DNA from: DATJCV01 sp963707665
Lineage (GTDB): Bacteria > Pseudomonadota > Gammaproteobacteria > Burkholderiales > Burkholderiaceae_D
Direction of reading: 5' to 3'
NCBI GenBank assembly: GCA_963707665.1
Contig: CAVPQU010000023.1
Span: 67,732-131,731 of the forward strand
Length of the DNA stretch: 64,000 bases
A model generated the notes under the pieces. That model did no database searches, was not told the origin of the DNA, and saw only the letters and a program-made list of their open reading frames with translations. Position 1 is the stretch's first letter. Every line of letters begins with the position of its first letter. Below are positions 37,440-45,673 of this stretch, piece after piece. Made by a program: the position numbers and the translations under genes.

Positions 37440-38161
37440 CGCACGACGCGTTCGCTCAGCAGCGGGGCACGGTCGCTGTATAGCTGCACCAGCGTCGAGG
37501 AGCGCGTGCCATAAGTCGGTGATTCGATGCAGACCGCCGACAACACGCGCTCCACTTCGATAGCGACGCCGGTGACAGGCAGCCGGCAGTCGCGGGCCTG
37601 CACGGTATCGCTCAGCATTTCAAAATAGGCATCGTTGGGCGCGCCCTGGCAGAGCAGGCTGGCGAATTGCGCCTTGGTCCGCACCACTTTGGGCCATGGA
37701 GTATCCAACAGGCCGTTGGATAGGCCGTAAATGCCGCGCGGCAGCGCTTGGCCATTGCGCACATCGTCACCGCCGGCATTGGAAAACCACACCAGTGCGT
37801 CGCGGTCGCCGACCAACAGATTGAATCCGTTATAGGCGTCGCCCCGTTCGCGCAGCGCGGCCACGTATTCCTGGGGCGAGGCGCCGCCAATGAGGTAGTC
37901 GGCCACCAGCGCCCCGCGCGATGGCGCGTCGGCGCGCTGCTCGGCTGGCGCCCGGACGTTGGTGACGGCAGCGAAACGGCCGTCGCGCGTGATGCCCATC
38001 CAGCTGCCGCCGCCGCGCAGGTCACGCCCGCCATACACCTGTGGGTGGTCGTCCCACCAGGCCGCCGGCCGGGTCGGGCGCTCGTAAAATTCGTCACGAT
38101 TGGCGGCGGCCACCAGCGGCATGCCGGGCACCACCTGCCAGGCAAAAACGATCAAGCACAT
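37436..38161 (-). CDS. NRDE family protein (TANGO2-like)
   Basis: A 241-residue protein starting MCLIVFAWQVVPGMPLVAAA with the family hallmark NRDEFYERPT at residues 22-31. Conserved blocks are GGRDLRGGGSWMGITRDGRF, FNLLVGDRDALVWFSN and YGLSNGLLDTPWPKV. The N-terminal Cys and NRDE pattern recall N-terminal nucleophile hydrolases, but the biochemical role is not settled; the animal homologue TANGO2 has been linked to haem or lipid handling. Its start overlaps the end of the DUF4936 gene by 10 bp, so the two form an operon. Confidence 0.9.
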   Translation of the reverse strand: MCLIVFAWQVVPGMPLVAAANRDEFYERPTRPAAWWDDHPQVYGGRDLRGGGSWMGITRDGRFAAVTNVRAPAEQRADAPSRGALVADYLIGGASPQEYVAALRERGDAYNGFNLLVGDRDALVWFSNAGGDDVRNGQALPRGIYGLSNGLLDTPWPKVVRTKAQFASLLCQGAPNDAYFEMLSDTVQARDCRLPVTGVAIEVERVLSAVCIESPTYGTRSSTLVQLYSDRAPLLSERVVR

Positions 38162-38439
38162 GCTGAGGAGTCCACAAAATATTCGATATGACGCTGGCCC
38201 TCGATCAAGGCAAGCAGATCGGCTGCGCGCACGGCGTCAGCCAACGCCGTATCAAAATGCGCTGGTACGTCCAAATAGATTTCCATCCAGGTCTGGCAGT
38301 CATCGACGTTGTCAGGGCGGCGCTTGAGGCGGGTCTGGATGCCGCAAGAGCGTGCCAGCTCGGCCTGCAGGATGCGCGCCCGCGCCTCCAGTTCGAGGCT
38401 TCGGGCATTCTTGACCTGGTAATACACATAAACATCCAT
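38152..38439 (-). CDS. DUF4936 family protein
   Basis: A 95-residue protein starting MDVYVYYQVKNARSLELEAR, with a small alpha/beta pattern and the conserved CQTWMEIYLDVPAHFDTAL block. DUF4936 proteins are short and mostly betaproteobacterial, with no known function. It overlaps the start of the NRDE gene by 10 bp on the same strand. ygfZ lies 94 bp upstream on the same strand, with a GGAGTAT-like element in the gap. Confidence 0.85.
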   Translation of the reverse strand: MDVYVYYQVKNARSLELEARARILQAELARSCGIQTRLKRRPDNVDDCQTWMEIYLDVPAHFDTALADAVRAADLLALIEGQRHIEYFVDSSACA

Positions 38440-38443
38440 GCTG

Positions 38444-38516
38444 GGAGTATGCCTTTAAATAACCAAATTTCTGGCTTAAAATATAGCCATATAAAAAATA
38501 CTATATCGAGTATATT
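38444..38516 (+). repeat. Degenerate GGAGTAT element (63-bp spacing)
   Basis: Box 1 GGAGTATGCC starts at 38444 and a second box CGAGTATATT at 38507. The spacing is 63 bp, ten more than the main family, that is, one extra helical turn. The interior is very AT-rich and lacks the YSCGR middle block. It fills the gap between ygfZ and the DUF4936 gene. Membership in the family is uncertain. Confidence 0.35.
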
Positions 38517-38532
38517 GGAATTACAAGGGTAT

Positions 38533-39618
38533 TCAGGAGGCCACCGGGCTTGTTTCCGGTAGTGCATACGGCAAGGTGCCGATCGTCAGTTGCGGACCGC
38601 TGGCGCTGCCCAGGTGAATCGACCCATCCGTCAGTGCGGCCAGTTTCAACTCCACCAGGCAGTCCGTCTGTTCGGCGGCGCTGCGTTCGGCGTTGACGAT
38701 CCGGCCGCATGGCTGGCCCGGATCGAGACTCGAAAAAACCTCCATGCCGGCCCGCGCTTCCAGGCTGGCGACCGACGCCGGCAGCATGCGCCGCTTCAGT
38801 TTGCCCAGGTACTGGCTGCGGGCCACGATTTCCTGTCCCGGATAGCAGCCTTTCCTGAAATTGACGCCGCCAATGATTTCGTAGTTGATCATTTGCGGCA
38901 CAAACTGTTCTTGCGTGGCCGGCGTGATGTGCGGCACGCCGGCCTGGATATCGGTCAGGCGCCAAGCGGGCGCGCCAACCGGCGTCAGGCTCCTGGCCAG
39001 CAGCGGCCATGCTTCACGCGCGCGTTCGGAGCTGGTGATCCACTGGTAGCGTGGTGCGTTGGCCGCATCGGCCAGGCGGATCAGGGTGCCGGCATCGGAC
39101 TGCGCCAGTGCATACGGAGCATCCGGCAACTGCGGGAACCAGTCATGCAATGCCGCGCTGGCGTCAATCCCAGCCAGGCCGAGGACGACGTGTTGATCGC
39201 TGGCGTCGGCCAGTTTCACCTTGGCGCGCAGCACGAACATCTGCAAGCGCTTTTGCAGCGGCGCCAATAGCGGACGCGGCACTTGCAGCAGGATCGCGTC
39301 CGCCGTGCGCCAGATCAGCAGCGTCGCCAGTAGCCGCCCCTTGGGCGTGCAATAGCCGGCCAGCCGCGCCTCGGACGGCTCCAGATGTTCGACGTCGCTG
39401 GTGAGTTGGCTGTGCAGAAAACGGGCCGCTTCGTCGCCAGTGGCTGCGATCAGGCCGAGTTGGTTGAGCGGGGCGAAGAAGCCGCGGCCGCTGGCGACGG
39501 TTGTGCTGCTGGTATGGTCGGCGCTGCTGAAGTCGAGTACATCAGCGTCTGCGCCGGCATCGGGATCGGCACCAAACAACGCTCCTTGCTGTGTCAGAAA
39601 CTGCAACCATTGACTCAT
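38533..39618 (-). CDS. ygfZ: Folate-binding protein YgfZ (Fe-S cluster maturation factor)
   Basis: YgfZ uses folate to help maintain or insert Fe-S clusters in selected enzymes. The signature KGCYPGQEIVARSQYLGKLK carries the conserved Cys. Other GcvT-like blocks are LHSQLTSDVEHLEPSEARLA, GYCTPKGRLLATLLIW and VPQMINYEIIGGVNFRKGC. The frame is open to 39666, but I chose the ATG at 39618 (MSQWLQFLTQQGALF) because family members begin MxxW and GGA lies at the right distance; 361 residues. mltG diverges upstream, the usual Burkholderiales pairing. Confidence 0.9.
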   Translation of the reverse strand: MSQWLQFLTQQGALFGADPDAGADADVLDFSSADHTSSTTVASGRGFFAPLNQLGLIAATGDEAARFLHSQLTSDVEHLEPSEARLAGYCTPKGRLLATLLIWRTADAILLQVPRPLLAPLQKRLQMFVLRAKVKLADASDQHVVLGLAGIDASAALHDWFPQLPDAPYALAQSDAGTLIRLADAANAPRYQWITSSERAREAWPLLARSLTPVGAPAWRLTDIQAGVPHITPATQEQFVPQMINYEIIGGVNFRKGCYPGQEIVARSQYLGKLKRRMLPASVASLEARAGMEVFSSLDPGQPCGRIVNAERSAAEQTDCLVELKLAALTDGSIHLGSASGPQLTIGTLPYALPETSPVAS

Positions 39619-39736
39619 AGTGTCCATCATATAAAGTAGGGCAGAATGCGCTTCAGCCATTATCATTAGAGCTTGATTATAGTAGTGCCAGAAAAACGCG
39701 TTTAATGGTGCGCGGAAACCAATCCCGGACTCGAAT

Positions 39737-40720
39737 TTGCTTAAGAAACTGTTTGCCTATTGTGTTGTTTTGCTGGTTGCCATCGGTCTTGCCGCGGCTT
39801 TCTGGGTACGTACCCCGATCCTCGCTGCCGGTCAGGCACCAATTCCCTTCACCATCCAGCCCGGCAGCAGCCTCGGCAGCAGTGCACAGCAATTGGCCGA
39901 TGCCGGCGCACCGCTCAATCCGACCATGCTGGTGCTCCTGGCCAGGCTCACTGGCAAGAGCACGCGGATCAAAGCCGGCAGCTATGAACTGAAACCGGGC
40001 GTGACGCCGCAAAAACTGCTGCAGCAGCTGGAGCGCGGCGAATTTGCGCAGGAAGCACTGGTCATCATCGAAGGCTGGACGTTCAAGCAGATGCGCCAGG
40101 CGCTGGCGCAGCACCCGGCGCTCAAGCACGATACTGCTACCCTGTCGGATAGCGAGCTGCTGGCAAAAATCACCACTGATTACAGTGTGCCCGAAGGTTT
40201 GTTTTTTCCTGACACCTACCTGTTTGCCAAGGGCGCCAGCGACTTGCAGGTGTACCGGCAGGCTTATGCGCTACAGCAGAAACGCCTCGGCGAAGCCTGG
40301 GCCGGGCGCGAAGCGGGATTGCCGTACAAGACGCCGTACGAGGCGCTGATCATGGCCTCGATCATCGAAAAGGAAACCGGGCAGCAAGCGGAGCGTGACC
40401 TGATCGCCGGCGTGTTCATCAATCGCCTGAAAGTCGGCATGCTGCTGCAAACCGACCCGACCGTCATCTATGGCATGGGCGAGCGTTACCAAGGCAATAT
40501 TCGCAAGCGCGATCTGGAAACCGACACACCCTACAATACCTATACGCGGCGCGGCATGCCGCCGACGCCGATCGCCTTGCCGGGGGCGGCGTCGCTGGCG
40601 GCGGCGCTGCATCCGGCCAAGACCGACGCCCTGTATTTCGTGGCGCGCGGCGACGGCAGCAGCCATTTTTCCAGCAATCTCGGCGAGCATAATTCCGCCG
40701 TTAACAAATATCAGCGATGA
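39737..40720 (+). CDS. mltG: Endolytic transglycosylase MltG
   Basis: MltG cleaves nascent peptidoglycan strands at the inner membrane and sets glycan length. The 327-residue product starts at TTG (LLKKLFAYCVVLLVAIGLAA) with an N-terminal membrane anchor. A LysM-like region precedes the YceG domain, which has IEGWTFKQMRQALAQ, PEGLFFPDTYLF, the catalytic Glu in ASIIEKETGQ, LQTDPTVIYG and YNTYTRRGMPPTPI. tmk and holB follow, the conserved mltG-tmk-holB order. Confidence 0.95.
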   Translation: MLKKLFAYCVVLLVAIGLAAAFWVRTPILAAGQAPIPFTIQPGSSLGSSAQQLADAGAPLNPTMLVLLARLTGKSTRIKAGSYELKPGVTPQKLLQQLERGEFAQEALVIIEGWTFKQMRQALAQHPALKHDTATLSDSELLAKITTDYSVPEGLFFPDTYLFAKGASDLQVYRQAYALQQKRLGEAWAGREAGLPYKTPYEALIMASIIEKETGQQAERDLIAGVFINRLKVGMLLQTDPTVIYGMGERYQGNIRKRDLETDTPYNTYTRRGMPPTPIALPGAASLAAALHPAKTDALYFVARGDGSSHFSSNLGEHNSAVNKYQR

Positions 40721-40753
40721 TCCCCGGCGACCCCGGATCACCCGGAAAGGCTT

Positions 40754-41362
40754 GTGTTGACAGGTAGATTCATCACCTTTGAAGGCATCGACGGCGCCGG
40801 CAAATCGACCCATATCGAATTCGTTGCCGGCCTGCTGCGCGCGCGCGGCATCACGCTGGTCACCACGCGTGAACCGGGCGGCACTGCGCTCGGCGAGCGG
40901 CTGCGCGAATTGCTGCTGCACCAGGCAATGCATCTGGAAACCGAAGCGCTGCTGATGTTCGCCGCGCGCCGCGAGCACCTGGCGCAAGTCATCGAGCCGG
41001 CACTGGCGCGCGGCGACTGGGTAATCTCGGATCGGTTTACCGACGCCAGTTTTGCCTATCAGGGAGGCGGCCGCAAACTGGCGCGGAACAAGCTGGAAGC
41101 GCTGGAGCAGTGGGTGCATCCACACCTGCAACCCGATTTGACGCTCCTGTTTGACGTGCCGCCGGCAGTGGCGCGTGTCCGCCTGGATGCCAGCCGAGCG
41201 CCGGATAAGTTCGAGCGGGAGCAAGCGGAATTTTTTGCCGCCACCCGCTCGGAATATTTGCGTCGCGCTGCTGAATTTCCGGCCCGATTCCGAATTATCG
41301 ATGCGACGCAGCCGATCTCTGTAATTCAGAAAACACTTGAGAATATTATTTCAAGTATTTGA
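40754..41362 (+). CDS. tmk: Thymidylate kinase Tmk
   Basis: Tmk phosphorylates dTMP to dTDP. The 202-residue product starts at GTG (MLTGRFITFEGIDGAGKSTH), with P-loop GIDGAGKST. The DR(Y/F) motif is ISDRFTDASFAYQGGGR, which also carries the lid-type QGGGR, and the base-binding block is TREPGGTALGERLRELLL. It follows mltG by 33 bp. The 84 bp between tmk and holB are strikingly AT-rich. Confidence 0.96.
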   Translation: MLTGRFITFEGIDGAGKSTHIEFVAGLLRARGITLVTTREPGGTALGERLRELLLHQAMHLETEALLMFAARREHLAQVIEPALARGDWVISDRFTDASFAYQGGGRKLARNKLEALEQWVHPHLQPDLTLLFDVPPAVARVRLDASRAPDKFEREQAEFFAATRSEYLRRAAEFPARFRIIDATQPISVIQKTLENIISSI

Positions 41363-41446
41363 ATATAAATAAATATTTCGTCAAAATCTGCACTTGGTAA
41401 ATAAATATAATTTACTTTAAATATATTTAATAAGCAATTGAATTGA
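41363..41446 (+). promoter_or_regulatory. AT-rich tmk-holB spacer
   Basis: About 85% A+T over 84 bp in an otherwise GC-rich region, with several overlapping TATAAT-like runs (AATATAAATAAATATTTC, TATAATTTAC, AAATATATTTAATA). It could be a promoter for holB, a curved DNA segment or a nucleoid-protein site. No clear -35/-10 pair at ideal spacing stands out. Confidence 0.35.
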
Positions 41447-42490
41447 ATGAATAATTCGATTTATCCATGGCAAATCGATAGTTGGCGGCAGCTGCAGCAG
41501 TTCGGTGCGCGGCTGCCGCATGCGATCCTGTTCCATGGCACCGAAGGTATCGGCAAGACCATGCTTGCCGAGCGCTTTGCGCAGGCGTTGCTGTGCGATA
41601 CGCGCGCAGCCGATGGCCAGGCCTGCGGCCAGTGCGACTCCTGTGGCTGGTTTGCGCAGGCCAATCACCCGGACTTTCGTTGCGTGCGGCCGGAAGCGCT
41701 GGAAACGGCTCGGGTCGAGGAAGCCGAGGAGGCGGATGAGGGTGCAAAAAAAGGCGCGAAGGCCAGCAAGACGCCGTCCAAGGAAATTCGTATCGATCAG
41801 ATCCGCAGTCTGGCCGATTTCATGAACCTCTCCACCCATCGGCATGGTTTGCGGGTGGTCTTGTTGTATCCGGCCGAAACGCTGAATGCGCCGGCTGCGA
41901 ATGCCTTACTGAAAACGCTGGAAGAGCCGCCTCCAGGTACGGTTTTTTTGCTGGTGACGCATAACCGGGATCGCCTGCTGCCGACCATCCTGTCGCGCTG
42001 CCGCCAATTTGCGCTGGGCGTACCAACGCAGCAGCAAGCCTTGTCCTGGCTGCGCCAGCAGGCGGTGGCGGATGCCGACGTCTGGCTGGCCGAGCAGGGC
42101 GGTGCGCCGCTGGCCGCCCAGACGGCCGCGGCCAGCGGTCAGCGCGACATACTGGATGAATTCCTGCGGCAATTGGCTCGCCCCGGCATCGATGGCGCCT
42201 TGAAAATGGCGGAAGCCTTGCAAAAGACACCGCTGGCCGAGCAAGTCGCCTGGCTGCAACGTTGGCTGTATGATCTGTTTTCGATGAAACTGGCCGGCAC
42301 CGTGCGCTACTACCCGCGTTACCGCAAGGAACTGGCATCGCTGGCAAACCTAGTGGAAACGGGCGCGCTGTTGCGTGCCTTGAAGAGCACGGGCGAGCGC
42401 AGCGCGATAGCCGCCCACCCGTTGTCGGCGCGCTTATTTATTGAAGACATGTTGCTTGAATACGCAACACTATTTCCCGAGGGGGCATGA
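41447..42490 (+). CDS. holB: DNA polymerase III subunit delta' HolB
   Basis: Delta' is part of the clamp loader that opens the beta sliding clamp. The 347-residue product starts MNNSIYPWQIDSWRQLQQFG. It has a P-loop-like GTEGIGKT, the zinc-module cysteines CGQCDSC, ANALLKTLEEPPPGTVFLLV and the sensor SRC in ILSRCRQFAL. A charged low-complexity insert (VEEAEEADEGAKKGAKASK, about residues 88-106) interrupts the AAA+ domain after the zinc module. The ATGATG of the pilZ gene overlaps the stop by 4 bp. Confidence 0.95.
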   Translation: MNNSIYPWQIDSWRQLQQFGARLPHAILFHGTEGIGKTMLAERFAQALLCDTRAADGQACGQCDSCGWFAQANHPDFRCVRPEALETARVEEAEEADEGAKKGAKASKTPSKEIRIDQIRSLADFMNLSTHRHGLRVVLLYPAETLNAPAANALLKTLEEPPPGTVFLLVTHNRDRLLPTILSRCRQFALGVPTQQQALSWLRQQAVADADVWLAEQGGAPLAAQTAAASGQRDILDEFLRQLARPGIDGALKMAEALQKTPLAEQVAWLQRWLYDLFSMKLAGTVRYYPRYRKELASLANLVETGALLRALKSTGERSAIAAHPLSARLFIEDMLLEYATLFPEGA

Positions 42491-42879
42491 TGGCCGATCT
42501 GTCTAACGCATCCAGTTCCACTGCCGGCCATGCGGCCGGGATTCGGCCCTCGGTGCTGTCGCTCGCGATCAAGGAAAAATCCGGGCTGCATTCGGCCTAT
42601 ATGCCATTTTTACTGCATGGCGGTTTGTTCGTGCCGACCACCAAGCAGTACCAGGTGGGCGATGAAATCTATCTGATCCTGAGCCTGATGGAGGATCCGG
42701 GTAAATATCCGATTGCCGGCAAGGTCGCCTGGATTACTCCGGCGGGCGCCAACAATAACAAGATACAAGGCATCGGCGTGCATTTCCCCGACGATGAAAG
42801 CGGCCATCGGGCCAAGCTCAGGATCGAAGAAATCCTCGGAACCGCGCTGGCCTCGGGGCGCGCCACACACACCTTGTAA
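42487..42879 (+). CDS. pilZ: PilZ domain protein
   Basis: A 130-residue type IV pilus-associated PilZ domain protein, homologous to Pseudomonas PilZ. The core runs from RPSVLSLAIKEKSGLHSAYM through PFLLHGGLFVPTTKQYQVGD, LMEDPGKYPIAGKVAWITP and NNKIQGIGVHFPDDE. The RxxxR c-di-GMP signature is not evident at the N-terminus (IRPSVLSLAIKEKS), as in canonical PilZ, which does not bind c-di-GMP well. It overlaps holB by 4 bp, a conserved arrangement. Confidence 0.93.
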   Translation: MMADLSNASSSTAGHAAGIRPSVLSLAIKEKSGLHSAYMPFLLHGGLFVPTTKQYQVGDEIYLILSLMEDPGKYPIAGKVAWITPAGANNNKIQGIGVHFPDDESGHRAKLRIEEILGTALASGRATHTL

Positions 42880-42913
42880 ATAGCGGGGACTTGAATCTCA
42901 CTGATGTGGTCAG

Positions 42914-42973
42914 GGAGTATTTATAAATAGCTCACTGCAGCAACCGTTATTGGCTCGAATTTCAACATACCCC
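42914..42973 (+). repeat. Possible GGAGTAT element with inverted second box
   Basis: GGAGTATTTA starts at 42914. Exactly 53 bp later, at 42967, lies ATACCCC, the reverse complement of the GGGGTAT box variant. The spacing matches the family but the second box is inverted, and the middle block reads CCGTT rather than YSCGR. It lies between pilZ and tatD. Chance is possible. Confidence 0.3.
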
Positions 42974-43054
42974 CAAAGCAATTCAATTAAGCAGACCGAG
43001 CTGGAACCAGGCGTTGTGACGAACGCCGGCGGCCGAACGCGTACAATCCCTGCC

Positions 43055-43849
43055 ATGTATATCGATTCTCATTGCCACATCAATTTCCCGGATCTGGCTG
43101 CTCGCCTGCCGGCAATCTTCGACAAGATGGCGCAAAACCAGGTCAGCCATGCGCTGTGCGTCGCCTGCGATTTGCCGGATTTTCCGCAAGTGCTTGAATT
43201 GGCGGAAAAATATCCGAATATCTATGCGTCGGTGGGGGTGCATCCCGATTATGAAGATACGCCAGAGCCGTCGGTGGCCGAGTTGGTGCGCCTGTCGCAG
43301 CATCCGAAAATCGTCGCCATTGGCGAAACCGGGCTCGATTATTTTCGGCTGCAGGGCGACCTGGAGTGGCAGCGCGAACGCTTTCGCACCCACATTCGTG
43401 CCTCGCGCGCGACCGGCAAGCCGCTGATCATCCATACGCGGGCAGCCGCGGAAGATACGATTCGCATCATGCGCGAAGAAGGCGCGGGCACCGAGGCCGG
43501 TGGCGCGGGCGGCGTCATGCATTGCTTCACCGAATCGCTGGCGGTGGCAGAGGCGGCGATGAGCATGGGCTTCTACATCTCATTTTCCGGCATCGTCACC
43601 TTCAAAAGCGCGCGCGAATTGCAAGCGGTGGCGCTGGCCGTGCCGCTGGAGCGCATGCTGATCGAGACCGATTCTCCCTATCTGGCACCGGTACCGCATC
43701 GCGGCAAAACCAACGAGCCGGGATTGGTCAAGCATGTGGCCGAATTCCTGGCACAGTTGAAGGAAGTGCCGCTGGATCAGATCGCCAGCCACACGACTGA
43801 CAATTTCTTCAATTTATTCAATATCATACGGCCCGAAGCTGATGTTTAA
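43055..43849 (+). CDS. tatD: TatD family metal-dependent DNase
   Basis: A 264-residue TIM-barrel hydrolase of the TatD/YcfH family, a metal-dependent 3'-5' exonuclease acting on DNA. Metal ligands are visible: MYIDSHCHINF at the start, VAIGETGLDYF with the catalytic Glu, LIIHTRAA, MHCFTES and IETDSPYLAPVPHRGKTNEP. The frame is open to 42950, but the ATG at 43055 gives the correct N-terminus. It overlaps the ankyrin gene by 8 bp. holB-pilZ-tatD order is typical. Confidence 0.95.
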   Translation: MYIDSHCHINFPDLAARLPAIFDKMAQNQVSHALCVACDLPDFPQVLELAEKYPNIYASVGVHPDYEDTPEPSVAELVRLSQHPKIVAIGETGLDYFRLQGDLEWQRERFRTHIRASRATGKPLIIHTRAAAEDTIRIMREEGAGTEAGGAGGVMHCFTESLAVAEAAMSMGFYISFSGIVTFKSARELQAVALAVPLERMLIETDSPYLAPVPHRGKTNEPGLVKHVAEFLAQLKEVPLDQIASHTTDNFFNLFNIIRPEADV

Positions 43850-44537
43850 TTTTAAAAGTAAAATCTCAAGTTTTGCATCACGCCGCCGTTTTTTGCTGAC
43901 GGCATCGGTGCTCGGCGCGACCGCCTTTGCACCCATACTCGCCGGTGCGGCTGCCTATGATGATTTTTTCAAGGCGATCCACCGCGACAACGTCGGCCAA
44001 GTGCGGGCGCTGTTGCAGCGCGGGATGGACTCGAATACGGCGGAGTCGGTGCGCGGCGAAACGGGTTTGATGGTGGCGTTGCGCGAGAAAGCGATGAAGG
44101 TGTTTGACCTGCTGCTGAACGCGCGTGATATCAATCTGGAAGCACGTGCAAAAAACGGCGACACCGCGTTAATGATTGCCGCTTTTACCGGCAACAAGCC
44201 AGCGGTGGAAGCGCTGCTGGCACACGAGGCGCAAGTCAACCAGACCGGCTGGACCGCTCTGCACTATGCCGCCGCGACAGGCAATAACGAGATCGTCCAA
44301 TTGTTGCTGGAACAGCATGCCTACATCGATGCCGAGTCGCCAAACAAAACCACGCCGATCATGATGGCGGCGCGCGGCGGCCATATCCTGACCGTCAAGC
44401 TGCTGCTGGACGAGGGCGCCGACGCTACCCTGAAAAACGATCTGGGAATGACCGCCATCGACTTTGCCCGACAGCACGGCAAGCAGGATATTGTCGACGG
44501 TCTGACCTATCGCCTGAAAAAAGCCGGCAAGTTATAG
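43842..44537 (+). CDS. Ankyrin-repeat protein with a Tat-type signal
   Basis: A 231-residue protein. The N-terminus has SRRRFLLTASVLGATAFAPI, which fits the twin-arginine signal (S/T-R-R-x-F-L-x) with a following hydrophobic stretch and an AGAAA-like cleavage site, so export to the periplasm is likely. About five ankyrin repeats follow, for example KNGDTALMIAAFTGNKPAVE, TGWTALHYAAATGNNEIVQ and NKTTPIMMAARGGHILTVK. Ankyrin repeats bind proteins; the partner is unknown. The start overlaps the tatD stop by 8 bp, so it is translated from the same message. Confidence 0.88.
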   Translation: MFNFKSKISSFASRRRFLLTASVLGATAFAPILAGAAAYDDFFKAIHRDNVGQVRALLQRGMDSNTAESVRGETGLMVALREKAMKVFDLLLNARDINLEARAKNGDTALMIAAFTGNKPAVEALLAHEAQVNQTGWTALHYAAATGNNEIVQLLLEQHAYIDAESPNKTTPIMMAARGGHILTVKLLLDEGADATLKNDLGMTAIDFARQHGKQDIVDGLTYRLKKAGKL

Positions 44538-44554
44538 CAGCCAGCCAGCGACCG

Positions 44555-44926
44555 CTATTCCTCCGGCGGGGCCAGATGGAGTTTCAGCCGGTTCAGTTCA
44601 AACACGATCTTCTGGGAAAATCCCTGACGTGTGCCGCGCTCGTCGATCAAAAGCTCATCCAGATATGCCACGCAAGCTGGTGGTGTTTCCCAGCGGTCAG
44701 CGATGTAATTAATGATGCGCGGATATTCCCGCGCCAGCGTTTTGGGCAATATTTCTCGTGGCACGCTGAATAGCCATTTCACCGCATGATCGGTCAGGAT
44801 CATGCTCTTCGAATTTTGCGGACGACGAAACTGTTCCCAATTTACTTTCTCCCTGGGCGCTAAATCCGCGTCCAGCGCCGCCTTGGCTTCTCGCAGTGAC
44901 ACCTTTTCAAAAGGGATGTATTCCAT
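44555..44926 (-). CDS. Hypothetical protein, 123 aa
   Basis: The product starts MEYIPFEKVSLREAKAALDA and contains SKSMILTDHAVKWLFSVPRE, YPRIINYIADRWETPPACVA and a C-terminal helix QKIVFELNRLKLHLAP. No signal, membrane segment or domain I recognise. Its codon use looks genuine and its stop lies 17 bp from the convergent ankyrin gene stop. The function is unknown. Confidence 0.7.
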   Translation of the reverse strand: MEYIPFEKVSLREAKAALDADLAPREKVNWEQFRRPQNSKSMILTDHAVKWLFSVPREILPKTLAREYPRIINYIADRWETPPACVAYLDELLIDERGTRQGFSQKIVFELNRLKLHLAPPEE

Positions 44927-45281
44927 TCAATCTCCGACTGCATTCCGATGCTACACGACAACTGCGCACCTAAAACCATGGTGTCGTTCGGAACGGCAAC
45001 AGGCATGTTCCGCGCAAGAATATCGTAGTCGGCTGGGTACTGCAAATTTCGTCGGGCCGAGCTGCCACACGGGTTTGCCGGCAGGGCCGCAAACGGGTCG
45101 GACTGACTGCGCTGCATTCACGGTGCAGCGTCAAACACTGTCGAAAAATACATCGTAACAAGGCGCGCCGCGCTGGCGGCGGCGGAACTTACTCACCATT
45201 TCTTATTCTTATTACAAGGCTGCCGTTGTCATTGGCGTCAGGTGCAACGGGTTCCGTTCCACTTCACACATAGGAGAGAAA
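44927..45281. other. Intergenic stretch without a supported gene
   Basis: About 355 bp between the 123-residue hypothetical gene and the GlsB/YeaQ-like gene, which diverge. Small open frames on both strands have no recognisable content. A ribosome site (AGGAGAG) lies just before 45282. It should hold the divergent promoters, but I cannot place them firmly. Confidence 0.5.
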
Positions 45282-45551
45282 ATGAACTTCATCATATGGA
45301 TTGTGGTTGGGGGCATTATCGGCTGGCTGGCAAGCTTGCTGATGAAGACGGATGCGCAGCAAGGCTTGATCATGAATGTCGTGGTCGGCGTGGTTGGCGC
45401 CTTGTTGAGTGGCTGGATCATCGCGCCGTTACTCGGCACGGGCACAATCAATCAGAACGACTTCAGCCTAGGTGCATTGTTTGCCTCATTCCTTGGCGCG
45501 GTAGTGTTGCTGGCCATTGTCAATCTCTTCCGGCGCGGCACCACACGTTAG
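45282..45551 (+). CDS. GlsB/YeaQ/YmgE family small stress membrane protein
   Basis: An 89-residue membrane protein starting MNFIIWIVVGGIIGWLASLL, with the family pattern of three hydrophobic helices and the motif GIIGWLASLLMKTDAQQG. A glycine-rich middle (NVVVGVVGALLSGWI) and a C-terminal helix ending NLFRRGTTR follow. Proteins of this family are transglycosylase-associated or stress-induced, with no confirmed activity. A DUF883 gene lies 122 bp downstream; both are commonly stress-regulated. Confidence 0.9.
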   Translation: MNFIIWIVVGGIIGWLASLLMKTDAQQGLIMNVVVGVVGALLSGWIIAPLLGTGTINQNDFSLGALFASFLGAVVLLAIVNLFRRGTTR

Positions 45552-45673
45552 CGCTGGAGCGTGATCTGTAAACGCGACGAGACGGGTTCGCGACAAAAGA
45601 ACCCGTGCGTCTGATTGAGTTTGTCGAATCTGCATTTCTCTCAATGTTGCGATCAGAATGGAGGACAAGGGTC

